Below are positions 7,995 to 14,902 of a DNA stretch of 64,000 nucleotides, in pieces (position 1 is the first letter of the stretch; each line of letters starts with the position of its first letter). The notes beneath the pieces are model-generated. The model was given only the letters and a program-made list of their open reading frames with translations. It made no database searches and was not told the DNA's origin. The DNA comes from Clostridia bacterium (GTDB lineage: Bacteria; Bacillota; Clostridia; Lachnospirales; Lachnospiraceae). The translations under genes and the position numbers were made by a program. Location of the stretch: the NCBI GenBank assembly GCA_910575245.1, contig CAJTEN010000012.1, positions 1-64,000 of the forward strand. The letters are read 5' to 3'.

Positions 7995-8204
7995 ATGCCA
8001 TATATTACGGTCGAAAGTGGGGCATTATCAGACGAGCAAAAGGAGCTGTTAATTAAACGCCTAACAGAAGTGTCTTCTGAGATTATGAAAGTGCCACAGG
8101 AGTTTTTTGTTACCACAATTAAAGAAGTATCTGATAAAAATTTTGGAATTGGCGGGAAAACTATTGATATAGTCAAGGAAGAATATATAAAGAAACATCA
8201 ATAG
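7995..8204 (+). CDS. 4-oxalocrotonate tautomerase family protein
   Basis: This 69-residue protein starts at ATG-CCA, so the mature protein begins with Pro, the catalytic general base of this family. The first residues PYITVESGALSDEQKELL are the usual beta strand and helix. The later IKEVSDKNFGIGGK carries the hairpin that contacts the active site, and the length fits the ~62-72 residue small tautomerases that form hexamers. GAGG lies 9 bases upstream. A longer frame starting 21 bases earlier would hide the Pro and is rejected. The natural substrate is unknown. It sits 50 bases after yjdF and may share its transcript. Confidence 0.82.
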   Translation: MPYITVESGALSDEQKELLIKRLTEVSSEIMKVPQEFFVTTIKEVSDKNFGIGGKTIDIVKEEYIKKHQ

Positions 8205-8249
8205 TTTATGATTTATGAAATGAGAGGAATAAGTATTATGTGTTTAATC

Positions 8250-8565
8250 ACAGGAAATAAGCGAATATATTGAATTTTGGACAAAGTTTTCTAAAAAATC
8301 AAAGGAAATTCTGAAAGAATACAATAATGATTACAATTATGAAGTCCTCCTGCTGTTCATGCTGGGGGCAGTGACACGGGTATTCAAGCCGGGGACAAAG
8401 TTTAAGGTTATGCTCTGTCTGGTGGGCGGCCAGGGAGCCGGGAAGTCTACCTTTTTCCGGTTCCTCGCTGTCCGGGACGAGTGGTTTTCCGATGACCTGC
8501 GAAAGCTGGACGATGACAATGTGTACCGGAAACTGCAAGGCCGCTGGATTATTGAAATGTCAACT
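8250..8565 (+). pseudogene. VapE-like phage/plasmid helicase-primase, internal fragment
   Basis: The readable piece has LLLFMLGAVTRVFKPG and the Walker A motif LVGGQGAGKSTFFRFLA, then DEWFSDDLRKLDDDNVYR and GRWIIEMS. This is the ATPase core of virulence-associated E proteins, encoded by phage-inducible islands and integrative elements. The sequence stops matching right after IIEMS, where it is fused to the tail of a recombinase gene. Upstream of YEVLLLF there is an unrelated open stretch (EYIEFWTKFSKKSKEILKE). Both flanks are therefore deletion scars and no functional product is expected. Confidence 0.65.
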
Positions 8566-8698
8566 GGACGAGGGTATCTTAAACCGCCTTATCAGCCGGA
8601 TTCTGGTGGGAGAGGTGAAAAAGATTGACGGGGAGAAATTTCAGGATATCAAAATCATTTATAACTTTGTCGGGGAGATACCGGCGGTAACAGAATAA
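8564..8698 (+). pseudogene. Large serine recombinase, C-terminal 44 codons
   Basis: In the frame shifted relative to the VapE fragment, the sequence reads GILNRLISRILVGEVKKIDG and ends NFVGEIPAVTE with a stop at 8696-8698. This is the usual C-terminal end of large serine recombinases of Clostridia integrative elements. The catalytic domain is absent. A terminator-like hairpin follows at once, as after a complete integrase gene, so a deletion joined the VapE gene to the end of a recombinase gene. Confidence 0.6.
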
Positions 8699-8706
8699 CA
8701 GCAATG

Positions 8707-8736
8707 CCCTTCTCTCTTTCCGGGGGAAGGGTTTTC
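8707..8736 (+). terminator. Rho-independent terminator after the recombinase remnant
   Basis: CCCTTC pairs with GAAGGG across a ~13-base loop and is followed by TTTTCTTCTT. It lies 8 bases after the stop codon of the recombinase remnant. Confidence 0.6.
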
Positions 8737-8801
8737 TTCTTGCCTGCATAGGAAAAAGAAGCCAGGTTCCCTATTCTCCGGCTTTCGGGATATACTGGAA
8801 G

Positions 8802-9125
8802 TTAAGAATATCTTTTTAAAATCCCTTTATAAAACCTATATGCCAAATATATCCCAGCCGAGCAATCAAACACTAATAGCCCAATTCCAGCAATAGGAAA
8901 AACTACAAATAAAATCCCCGTCAATAAGAAGAATAACGCACACTTTTTATATAATCCAGCTATTTCCGTATTATAGCCTTTTACATCTTTAACTTTATCC
9001 TTCAGTGAGGTGTCTCCACTCCAAAAATTAATAGGCTCACTGCTATCTTTATTATAAACACTTATAACAAAGAAAGGGAAAGCACATAATAAGCAGCATA
9101 CCAGAGCTACTATTCTTCCAACCAA
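8802..9125 (-). CDS. Small integral membrane protein of unknown function
   Basis: The product has 107 residues and starts at TTG (9125) because GAGGAGG lies 8 bases upstream. A membrane segment lies at residues ~3-24, a polar loop of ~40 residues contains INFWSGDTSLKDKVKDVKG, and two further hydrophobic stretches lie at ~63-82 and ~84-100. The polar loop between helices 1 and 2 is characteristic of small Clostridia membrane proteins often seen in accessory regions, but I do not recognise a named family with certainty. It stands alone between two mobile-element remnants. Confidence 0.6.
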   Translation of the reverse strand: MVGRIVALVCCLLCAFPFFVISVYNKDSSEPINFWSGDTSLKDKVKDVKGYNTEIAGLYKKCALFFLLTGILFVVFPIAGIGLLVFDCSAGIYLAYRFYKGILKRYS

Positions 9126-9226
9126 TATACCAACCTCCTCAAACTCTGATTTTTCCAGTTTTACAAACTGGAATTTATCTATTTTAGCAATAATATCCTC
9201 TTGTATGCTAGCTTGTCAACCCCAAA

Positions 9227-9337
9227 ATCCGGGAGGAACAGCGGCGGCAAGCCGCCCAGCGGAAATTTATCAAGGATTGCGAACGGCTTTACGAGAAGAA
9301 CGGGGCGCATTTACAGGAGGACGCACGAAATGAATAA
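9227..9337 (+). pseudogene. C-terminal fragment of a conjugative-element protein
   Basis: The frame reads IREEQRRQAAQRKFIKDCER and ends HLQEDARNE, with its stop overlapping the next start (ATGAATAA). This helical, charged tail is the kind of C-terminus found on small accessory proteins of Clostridia conjugative elements. The N-terminal part is missing: upstream sequence at 9180-9226 is unrelated. The 4-base-style overlap with the following gene shows that the two were translated together in the original element. Confidence 0.4.
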
Positions 9338-9521
9338 GCGTATCAGAAAGAAACAGGAGAAGCAGCGAAAGCAGCTTGAAATGAAGTGGCTGCTGGATAT
9401 GGCAGTCGCCATTGACACAGCAATACAGGAGTATTGGCAGTGGCGGGAAGAAATGGAACGTCGTTATGTGGAGCTTTACGCGGAGGAATTAGCCCGCCGA
9501 ATGGGGCTTGTCCCGAAATAG
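9330..9521 (+). CDS. Small basic coiled-coil protein, mobile-element type
   Basis: This 63-residue protein starts at ATG 9330 with AGGAGG 9 bases upstream. The first 18 residues are almost all Lys, Arg and Gln; the rest is a single amphipathic helix rich in Trp and Glu (DTAIQEYWQWREEMER), ending MGLVPK. There is no recognised domain. Its start overlaps the stop of the preceding fragment, so it belonged to the same mobile-element operon. It may still be translated, but the operon is broken upstream and its function is unknown. Confidence 0.5.
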   Translation: MNKRIRKKQEKQRKQLEMKWLLDMAVAIDTAIQEYWQWREEMERRYVELYAEELARRMGLVPK

Positions 9522-9825
9522 TGAAAGGGCTTAAAAGATTTGCGCCGTGGAAATGTGGATAACAGGCTATGGGGCTATGGAAAACGCCATTCACAGCACA
9601 TGGAAAAGCCAGAGCGCGGTTTTCCCACGTCCTGCAAACAGCGTTTCCCACAGCCCCAAAAGAGCAGCCAGTTACCCACATTCCCACAAATCCAAACTTT
9701 TTTATCAGAAAATGCCTTGAATAAAGGATTTGAGAGGAAAGTTTGGATTTCAGGAAGAGTGAATAATATAAGGGCTTGTGCGAGGGAGGTTGTGAACGAG
9801 GAAATTATTTACACATAGGCAATAC
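9522..9825. other. Non-coding stretch between mobile-element remnants
   Basis: No gene is apparent. The stretch has GTGGATAACAGG-type and TTTCCCAC-type words in opposite orientation (9550-9690) that suggest degenerate inverted repeats, as near replication or transfer origins of integrative elements. I cannot confirm an oriT or origin. The 3' end leads into a clear terminator at 9826. Confidence 0.35.
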
Positions 9826-9858
9826 AGCGGCAGAGGGTTAAATCTCTGTCGCTTTTTT
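9826..9858 (+). terminator. Rho-independent terminator
   Basis: A 10-base arm (AGCGGCAGAG) at 9826-9835 pairs with CTCTGTCGCT at 9844-9853, with one G-T pair, across an 8-base loop. The arm is followed by a run of six T. No intact gene lies directly upstream, so it is a leftover of the mobile element. Confidence 0.75.
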
Positions 9859-9872
9859 CTGGAATCTTAGTG

Positions 9873-10016
9873 TTACTATTCACGGTGCCTTGCACCCTGC
9901 TGCAAGGCATCCGGCCAATAAAGCTACGGTTTCAGGCATCCAGCCCCTCGCCGAAGGCGACTTTTCATGGGCTGGATGCGTTACAGTTCGCGGACGGTTA
10001 GGCCGTGAACTGTAAC
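9873..10016. mobile_element. 144-bp palindromic MITE (family B, copy 1) with 9-bp target duplication
   Basis: The segment is flanked by the perfect 9-base direct repeat ATCTTAGTG (9864-9872 and 10017-10025). Its ends are imperfect inverted repeats (TTACTATTCACGG left, GTTACAGTTCACGG on the reverse right end), and internal arms such as GCATCCAGCCC/GGGCTGGATGC give several hairpins. Positions 9873-10014 are identical to 42580-42721. It contains no gene. Flanking duplications at both copies show that it moved by transposition, using a transposase not present in this window. Confidence 0.8.
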
Positions 10017-10103
10017 ATCTTAGTGTCTGTATTCGTACCTTTCATATTAGAATCTTGAGAAAGGCAGTATAGGTGTTTATAATTGTGTTGGAGGTGTTAA
10101 ACG

Positions 10104-10253
10104 GATATTCAGATTATTGAACATATAAAGGAAAAGTTACAGGTGGTTATTAATTGCCGACAGATAGATGATGAAATTATGCGGTTAAAATATTACATTG
10201 AAATGTTTGACAAAAAACTACAGGCAAAAAGGATAAAGAATAGCCGGCATTAA
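10104..10253 (+). other. Short open frame, possible small mobile-element protein
   Basis: A 49-codon open stretch reads IIEHIKEKLQVVINCRQIDD and continues through a helical MRLKYYIEMFDKKLQ segment. GGAGG lies ~12 bases upstream, but no ATG, GTG or TTG stands at the right place; an ATT at 10107 is the only nearby possibility. It may be a small coiled-coil protein whose first codons are lost, or chance. Sequence from 10254 to 10360 shows only the region leading to the next gene's ribosome site. Confidence 0.3.
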
Positions 10254-10360
10254 TTATTCGATGTTCTAGTAGTCAACTGATGGTTGAATTAGAGAATCAA
10301 CCAATAGTTCCTTCCCAAAAAATGCTTATTATGTATGATAAAACCAGGAGGTAAGAAGAA

Positions 10361-10833
10361 ATGAATCAAGAAAAAAATGGAAAATTTATTGCTGAATGTC
10401 GAAAAGAAAAAATCTTACTCAGTTACAGCTGGCAGAAAAGCTAAACATTAGTAATAGGGCGGTTTCAAAATGGGAAACAGGAAAAAGCTGTCCAGATGTA
10501 TCGATAATGATGGAGTTATGTGACATTCTTGGAATAAATGTAAACGAATTGTTATCAGGCGAAAGGATTATAATGGAAAATTATCAAAAAAAGGCAGAAC
10601 AAAATTTGGTGGAATTACAGAAACAAAAAGAGCAAGCAAACAAGATGAAAAGAAAATTGGAAATATTATGGGGAGTGATTGCAATTATTCTATGTCCAGT
10701 TCATTTAGCTATAAATTATTTTTATCCTGAAAATCAAGGAACATATATTGGCTGGGTGATTTTGATAATAGGGGCTCTTTTGTTTGTACCATATTTTTTG
10801 AAATATTACAAAGTAGAAATTAAATTGAAATAA
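10361..10833 (+). pseudogene. XRE-family helix-turn-helix regulator with membrane tail, frameshifted in codon ~17
   Basis: AGGAGG precedes ATG 10361, from which the sequence MNQEKNGKFIAECRKEK is the typical start of a Clostridia XRE regulator. The frame is lost in the A6 run at 10407-10412. With one more A it continues NLTQLQLAEKLNISNRAVSK, a full helix-turn-helix, then KLEILWGVIAIILCP and GWVILIIGALLFVPYF, two membrane helices. As it stands only the part from ATG 10396 is open, which would lack DNA-recognition helix 1. This is either a real frameshift or a sequencing error in a homopolymer. Confidence 0.75.
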
Positions 10834-10946
10834 GTTACTATAGTTAACGACATTAAAAATTTCCTTTTCGGCCTTGCAAAAGCTTCCGTATATGGCTTTG
10901 GCAGGAGACGGAAACAGAAATTTTTATGTCGTTTGCTGTAAATTAC
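10834..10946. repeat. ~110-bp palindromic element (family D, copy 1) inside an ABC permease gene
   Basis: The left end is ACTATAGTTAACGACAT and the right end is close to its reverse complement (ATGTCGTTTGCTGTAAATTAC). The interior has TTCGGCCTTGCAAAAGCTTCC and CAGGAGACGGAAACAGAAATTT. Two related copies lie at 27095-27190 and 27239-27347. It separates the XRE gene from a permease remnant whose reading frame ends exactly at its border (FVIYS), so it inserted into that gene. Confidence 0.7.
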
Positions 10947-11310
10947 AAAGCTGCTGGCGAACATAATGAATATTGCAAAAAAGATAATACCGACCGCCAC
11001 AGCACCATCAATATAGATTCCATCAATATATCTGTCATTTAGTATGATGTCAAAATCTTTAATACCTTCGGCTTCACCCTTACTTTTCAAGAAATCTTTT
11101 TGAGTGTCAGGACCCATATCGGCTTTTTCCAAATTAAGTGAAACTAATACATCAACAGTCGAGGCAGTTTGGGTGTTGTAAGTTAAAGAAAGCCTGCTGT
11201 ACTGTTGGGCGTATTAATGTGTTTTCTTTCAATTCTTTGATCAAGGTGTCTACATATTCAAAGGAAAATGTATCACCTAATACCAATTTGTGAATAGACA
11301 GATAAGTTTC
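10947..11310 (-). pseudogene. FtsX-type ABC transporter permease remnant
   Basis: Reading toward lower coordinates, an extracellular loop piece (STVDVLVSLNLEKADMGP and DFDIILNDRYIDGIYIDG) is followed by a membrane helix IIFFAIFIMFASSFVIYS. This is the start of the FtsX transmembrane domain of BceB/MacB-like permeases. The gene is interrupted there by a palindromic element. Upstream an earlier piece (LGDTFSFEYVDTLIKELKEN) is in another frame, so a frameshift lies near 11165. The N- and C-terminal portions are absent. The intact permease at 11492-13885 is a different protein of the same superfamily. Confidence 0.55.
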
Positions 11311-11354
11311 GGATACAAGCACCTCCGCGTTGCTTTGCGGTAGGTTTCAAGCAA

Positions 11355-11459
11355 TCAGTTCAAAGCCCAAAAAGGACATTGCCGGAACACCGGCACAAGA
11401 GCAACGGGCGGGACGGTCAGCAGCACCAGATTCAAAATCAAGGTCGGGGTCAGTTCCAT
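11355..11459 (-). other. Short open frame with strong ribosome site, probably a truncated gene start
   Basis: GAGGAGG lies 7 bases before an ATG at 11459 and a 34-codon frame follows with one hydrophobic helix (LILNLVLLTVPPVALVPVF). It looks like the N-terminus of a membrane protein that has been cut by recombination at about 11355. No family can be named. Confidence 0.3.
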
Positions 11460-11491
11460 TGCGTCGCCTCCTCTGATATTCTAAAAAACAC

Positions 11492-13885
11492 TTATCGCAG
11501 AGCTTCCATCATTGATAACTTGCTTTGCTGCTTTAAGGCCCCTGTTGTAATCAGCACACTACATAAAATAACAATCGTACAATACAAGATTGTAATACCC
11601 AATGGAAATTGATAATTCAAATAGTTCATTAGGTCGTTTTTCAAAAATGAGCAAAGAACATATCCGATTCCTCCACCAATTATCACAGATAATACAAGTC
11701 CAATGCCAACTACGATCAATCCCTCTTTATGAACCATCACAGATAATTGTTTTTGAGACATTCCCACTGAACGCATGAGCGAAAACTCCCTGCGCCTTAC
11801 AATAATTCCCGTCAAAATTGTATTTAACAAATTCATCACAGAAAAACAACCAATTAAAACAATGGCTATTGCAAGGGCTAACTGTGTCCCATGCAAGAAG
11901 TTTTCATTCTGGGCAATCGCAGCTGAAAGCGAATCCACACTCAGTCGTGGATTATCTGATACAATTTGATCTATTTCATTTTCTGCCTGCTGTTCAAAAG
12001 AATCCTCTACACAAATTACATACTGATATGTTAAATTGCCGTGTGCAATCTTTTGCATTGAATCAACCGGCAATAACAGCATATCTATTTTATCGCCATT
12101 ATTTCCAATCTTACTTTCGTCAAGAACTGCCGCAATCTCAAATTCCAGATTCTTCGTATGTTCCCCATCAAAAATTTTTAGCGTTACGGACGAGCCGACT
12201 ACTGGAGGAATACCAAAATACTTCTCAAAGTCATTCGGCCTGCCAATAACCATCTGATTCTTAGATGCCATTTGTTCATAATCTGATATTTTTCCATTTA
12301 AGATACAGCTTTGCAGCAAAGCCAAATCTCCTTTCTCAAATCCTACAATTTCAGCATCTGATTCCAGTGCCTGCAAATCACAGGAAACCGGTAGATGCCA
12401 ATCGTCTATAATCTTTTGCACACCTGATAATTGTGAGAGTTCTTTTTCCACTTCCTCCGTAAAAGGACTTGATTTCTGCAAAATCTCCAAAGGATTTTCC
12501 ATTAGCTCCTGATTTGAGATTCTTAAAATGAATTGTCCTCTTGCAAACCCAGATAAAGACATATCTTTTGCATTTATAGAAGAAAGGACAGAAGATAAAC
12601 CTAACAGTAAAACGCCAGTCAAGACAAGAGAGGCAACTGTCAGTATATTCTTTTTCTTATAACGCAAAACTTGATTTACTGCCAAAGACCCCGGCGTTAG
12701 TTTGTGCTGCCTGTGTTTACATTTGGGTTGATTATTTTGTTCATAGCGGGAAGCCTCTATGGGTGAAACGGCCGCGGCTATTTTAGCAGGTTTTTTGATG
12801 GACAGGCGCACAGTGGCATAGGTTAGTGCAACAACAATCGGGCATATCCATAGCACATTTAATAATTCAAATCCGTGCGGAATTAAAATATAAGCCACTG
12901 CAATTCCTGCAATTAGTCCAACAGGAATTGCAGGTAACATCAGCAAAGTTCCCTGCCTAAGAACAAGTCTTTGAATCTGTTTTGCTGTCATCCCTATTGT
13001 GCGGAGCTGTCCATATTCTTTAATTGAATTGATTATGGAAATATAGAAAATATTGTATATTACTAAAATACCAGCGATTACGATAACAACCAGCCCGGCA
13101 ACAGCCGCCATAACCATCAATACCGAAGGCTGGCTAAGATTCAAATACGCTTCATTATAAGAAGGAGCCGTTTTACAACCTGCATCAGCCACTATCTCTG
13201 ATATTAAGTTTTTTACATCCCCAGCGTTCGTCTTTGCATCTAAATTTACACGAAGCATGACTGCCGGTGAAAAGTTATTCCATCCATCCACTTCTAAGAA
13301 ATATTCTTCAGAAACCATAGCTGCATATAATGAACGGTCAGTGCCTTTAGCACCTGTTTTCAAGTATCCTGTTATAATAAAGGCTTTTTCCCCGTCATTG
13401 TTTGGGGCTGGCAATAAAATGGTATCTCCAATTTTTGCATTTATCTTCTGCCGAATTAAGTATTCTTGTTCAATCAGTATTTCATTATCTTTCTCCGGCA
13501 TTTTCCCCTCGGAAACAGACAATCCATTTAATGTAAGTGCATCACTGTTGGAATACGAAATATTAAGACGGTCATTTCCAGATTTAACGCTGCCAATGGA
13601 AGCTGTGAATCCACATAAATCCACCCGCACATCATCAGACAGTTTTTGATATTGTTCTTTTTCTATGCAGGAAATAAGAGCATGATAGGAACCCGTAATG
13701 TTATTACCTCCATTTTGGTTCACTGTAATAATTCCAGAAACCAGAAGCAATACAGATGCCATCAAAAATGTTGCTAATGAAATTGCAATAATCGTAAAAA
13801 TCTTCTTCAAACGCTCTTTCTTTAATTGAGCAGACGCTAATTTGTTAATAATAGCGCTGGTATCATTCTCAAAAGGCCATGTCAT
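11492..13885 (-). CDS. FtsX-type ABC transporter permease with two FtsX domains
   Basis: This 797-residue permease starts at 13885 (AAGGAGG 9 bases upstream). A membrane helix at ~25-50 is followed by a large extracytoplasmic domain (~55-265). Three helices at ~255-370 carry the FtsX signature YGQLRTIGMTAKQIQ. A second unit has a helix at ~425-445, an extracellular domain to ~665, and three helices with REFSLMRSVGMSQKQ. This double-MacB/FtsX layout is used by peptide-antibiotic resistance and lipoprotein-type exporters that act with a separate LolD/MacB ATPase. The ATPase gene directly upstream survives only as its C-terminal end, so this permease may lack its motor. Confidence 0.85.
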   Translation of the reverse strand: MTWPFENDTSAIINKLASAQLKKERLKKIFTIIAISLATFLMASVLLLVSGIITVNQNGGNNITGSYHALISCIEKEQYQKLSDDVRVDLCGFTASIGSVKSGNDRLNISYSNSDALTLNGLSVSEGKMPEKDNEILIEQEYLIRQKINAKIGDTILLPAPNNDGEKAFIITGYLKTGAKGTDRSLYAAMVSEEYFLEVDGWNNFSPAVMLRVNLDAKTNAGDVKNLISEIVADAGCKTAPSYNEAYLNLSQPSVLMVMAAVAGLVVIVIAGILVIYNIFYISIINSIKEYGQLRTIGMTAKQIQRLVLRQGTLLMLPAIPVGLIAGIAVAYILIPHGFELLNVLWICPIVVALTYATVRLSIKKPAKIAAAVSPIEASRYEQNNQPKCKHRQHKLTPGSLAVNQVLRYKKKNILTVASLVLTGVLLLGLSSVLSSINAKDMSLSGFARGQFILRISNQELMENPLEILQKSSPFTEEVEKELSQLSGVQKIIDDWHLPVSCDLQALESDAEIVGFEKGDLALLQSCILNGKISDYEQMASKNQMVIGRPNDFEKYFGIPPVVGSSVTLKIFDGEHTKNLEFEIAAVLDESKIGNNGDKIDMLLLPVDSMQKIAHGNLTYQYVICVEDSFEQQAENEIDQIVSDNPRLSVDSLSAAIAQNENFLHGTQLALAIAIVLIGCFSVMNLLNTILTGIIVRRREFSLMRSVGMSQKQLSVMVHKEGLIVVGIGLVLSVIIGGGIGYVLCSFLKNDLMNYLNYQFPLGITILYCTIVILCSVLITTGALKQQSKLSMMEALR

Positions 13886-13902
13886 AACCTGCAACCTCCT
13901 TA

Positions 13903-14000
13903 TTACACAATCTTGCCGTCCTCAATGCGGATAATCCGATCTGCAAGGCGGGTAATGTCGTTGTTGTGGGTAATCATCACTACTGTTTGCCGGAACTTTG
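13903..14000 (-). pseudogene. ABC transporter ATPase, last ~30 codons only
   Basis: The frame ending at 13903 reads QTVVMITHNNDITRLADRI and then RIEDGKIV, which is the H-loop and C-terminus of a LolD/MacB-type ATPase, the partner of the FtsX permease 18 bases downstream. Walker A, the signature motif and Walker B are gone. At about 13990-14005 the sequence switches to the response-regulator gene. A deletion has therefore fused the two genes. Confidence 0.7.
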
Positions 14001-14212
14001 CGCTGGGGATTTATCAGCTTGCACAGTTCAAAACCATTCCCGTCCGGCAGGTTGATGTCCAGCAGCACCAGGTCAAATTCCCGCTGGCGCAGGACAGCGT
14101 CTGCGGTTCTGGCATTTAGGACAGAAGTCACGCCGTATCCGTCTGCGGTCAGGTTATAGGCTAACATCTTATTCAAAAAACTGTCATCCTCGACAATTAA
14201 AATCTGTTTCAT
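14001..14212 (-). pseudogene. OmpR-type response regulator, receiver-domain N-terminus only
   Basis: From ATG 14212 (GGAAGTGAGG upstream) the frame reads MKQILIVEDDSFLNKML and FDLVLLDINLPDGNGFELC, the receiver domain with its acidic pocket and phosphorylated Asp in LLDINLPDG. The rest of the receiver domain, the winged-helix DNA-binding domain and any histidine kinase are missing. At codon ~70 the sequence joins the end of the ABC ATPase. The remaining order, regulator then (deleted) kinase and ATPase then FtsX permease, is that of BceRSAB-like antimicrobial peptide sensing modules. Confidence 0.75.
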
Positions 14213-14310
14213 ATCCTCACTTCCTTTGCTTTTTGCAGATAGTATAACAGGAAAATGTCCGCGAAATGTTACAGCAGACGAAAAATTTTATTTTTTTGCA
14301 TTTTCTGTTG

Positions 14311-14499
14311 AAACACAAAGTGCACCTGAGCGAGATCGCCCGTTCCTTCAAAGAAGACATCACTCTGAACTTGAAAACGGTACACAACCAGCTTTCCGCT
14401 ATCTTCAACCATGCGGTGCGTTATTATGACCTCCGCTCTAACCCTGCGGCAAAAGCAGGGAATATGGGGAGAGATGAAAACAAGGAAATGCTGTTCTGG
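14311..14499 (+). pseudogene. Tyrosine recombinase (integrase) fragment
   Basis: The piece reads HLSEIARSFKEDITLNLKTV, then HNQLSAIFNHAVRYYDL and SNPAAKAGNMG, ending NKEMLFW. This is the end of the SAM-like core-binding domain and the linker to the catalytic domain of Firmicutes integrative-element integrases. The catalytic R..HxxR..Y part is missing and no start is present. Downstream (14500-14580) the frame is unrelated sequence, and a GNAT remnant begins next. Confidence 0.6.
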
Positions 14500-14579
14500 A
14501 TTGCCGCCTGTGTGGGGGTGGGCGGTGACAGGAAGTGGCATCTGGTGGGGCTGCCGGGGCTTGGGCTGGATGGATTGGA

Positions 14580-14663
14580 GGATTATGGATTGTCTGAAAG
14601 CGGAAATCTCAAAAAAGCATGATACAGCTCTTTTAGATGCTTCGATTTCGGCCTATAGGGATT
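14580..14663 (+). pseudogene. GNAT remnant, copy of part of the 6757-7221 gene
   Basis: The stretch reads IMDCLKAEISKKHDTALLDA, nearly the same as residues ~94-113 of the acetyltransferase at 6757-7221, and the DNA is close to 7032-7115. Only about 28 codons remain. The same sequence order (GNAT, then promoter-like stretch, then YjdF) follows here as at 7.0-7.9 kb. Confidence 0.7.
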
Positions 14664-14756
14664 AGCATATCTTTTCCCATTTTGCTTGCGGCAATAAGCA
14701 GATAGCAGCGTCTTATGGAAAAATGCACGTTTATATGGTAGTATATAGAAGCAAGG

Positions 14757-14880
14757 TTATCTGTATGAAAGGTTATGTTTAGCATGGAACCAAAAGACTA
14801 AGGAGTTATGATTTACAGCGTGAAGTGCGAAAACAGGTACAGAATACCGGAATAGGTATAAAATCATTCGCACAATATTG
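14757..14880 (+). pseudogene. YjdF remnant, degraded second copy
   Basis: Short blocks match the yjdF gene at 7529-7945: one near GAACCAAAAGACTA (compare 7643-7656) and one around CGAAAACAGGTACAGAATAC (compare 7770-7789). Stops and deletions between them prevent translation. The riboswitch-like region is not preserved, although the stretch at 14690-14755 resembles 7320-7395. Confidence 0.65.
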
Positions 14881-14902
14881 CCAGTTTGCCAGAGATAAAT
14901 AA

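Noticed and set aside
9540..9700. Possible transfer origin with inverted repeats
   Set aside because: The inverted words are imperfect, no relaxase gene is nearby and no conserved nic site could be identified.
9873..10016. Possible CRISPR array from repeated palindromic words
   Set aside because: The repeats are not evenly spaced direct repeats with unique spacers; they are single hairpin elements with target duplications.
11379..11612. Open frame on the plus strand before the FtsX permease gene
   Set aside because: It has no ribosome site and overlaps the 3' end of the real minus-strand permease gene.
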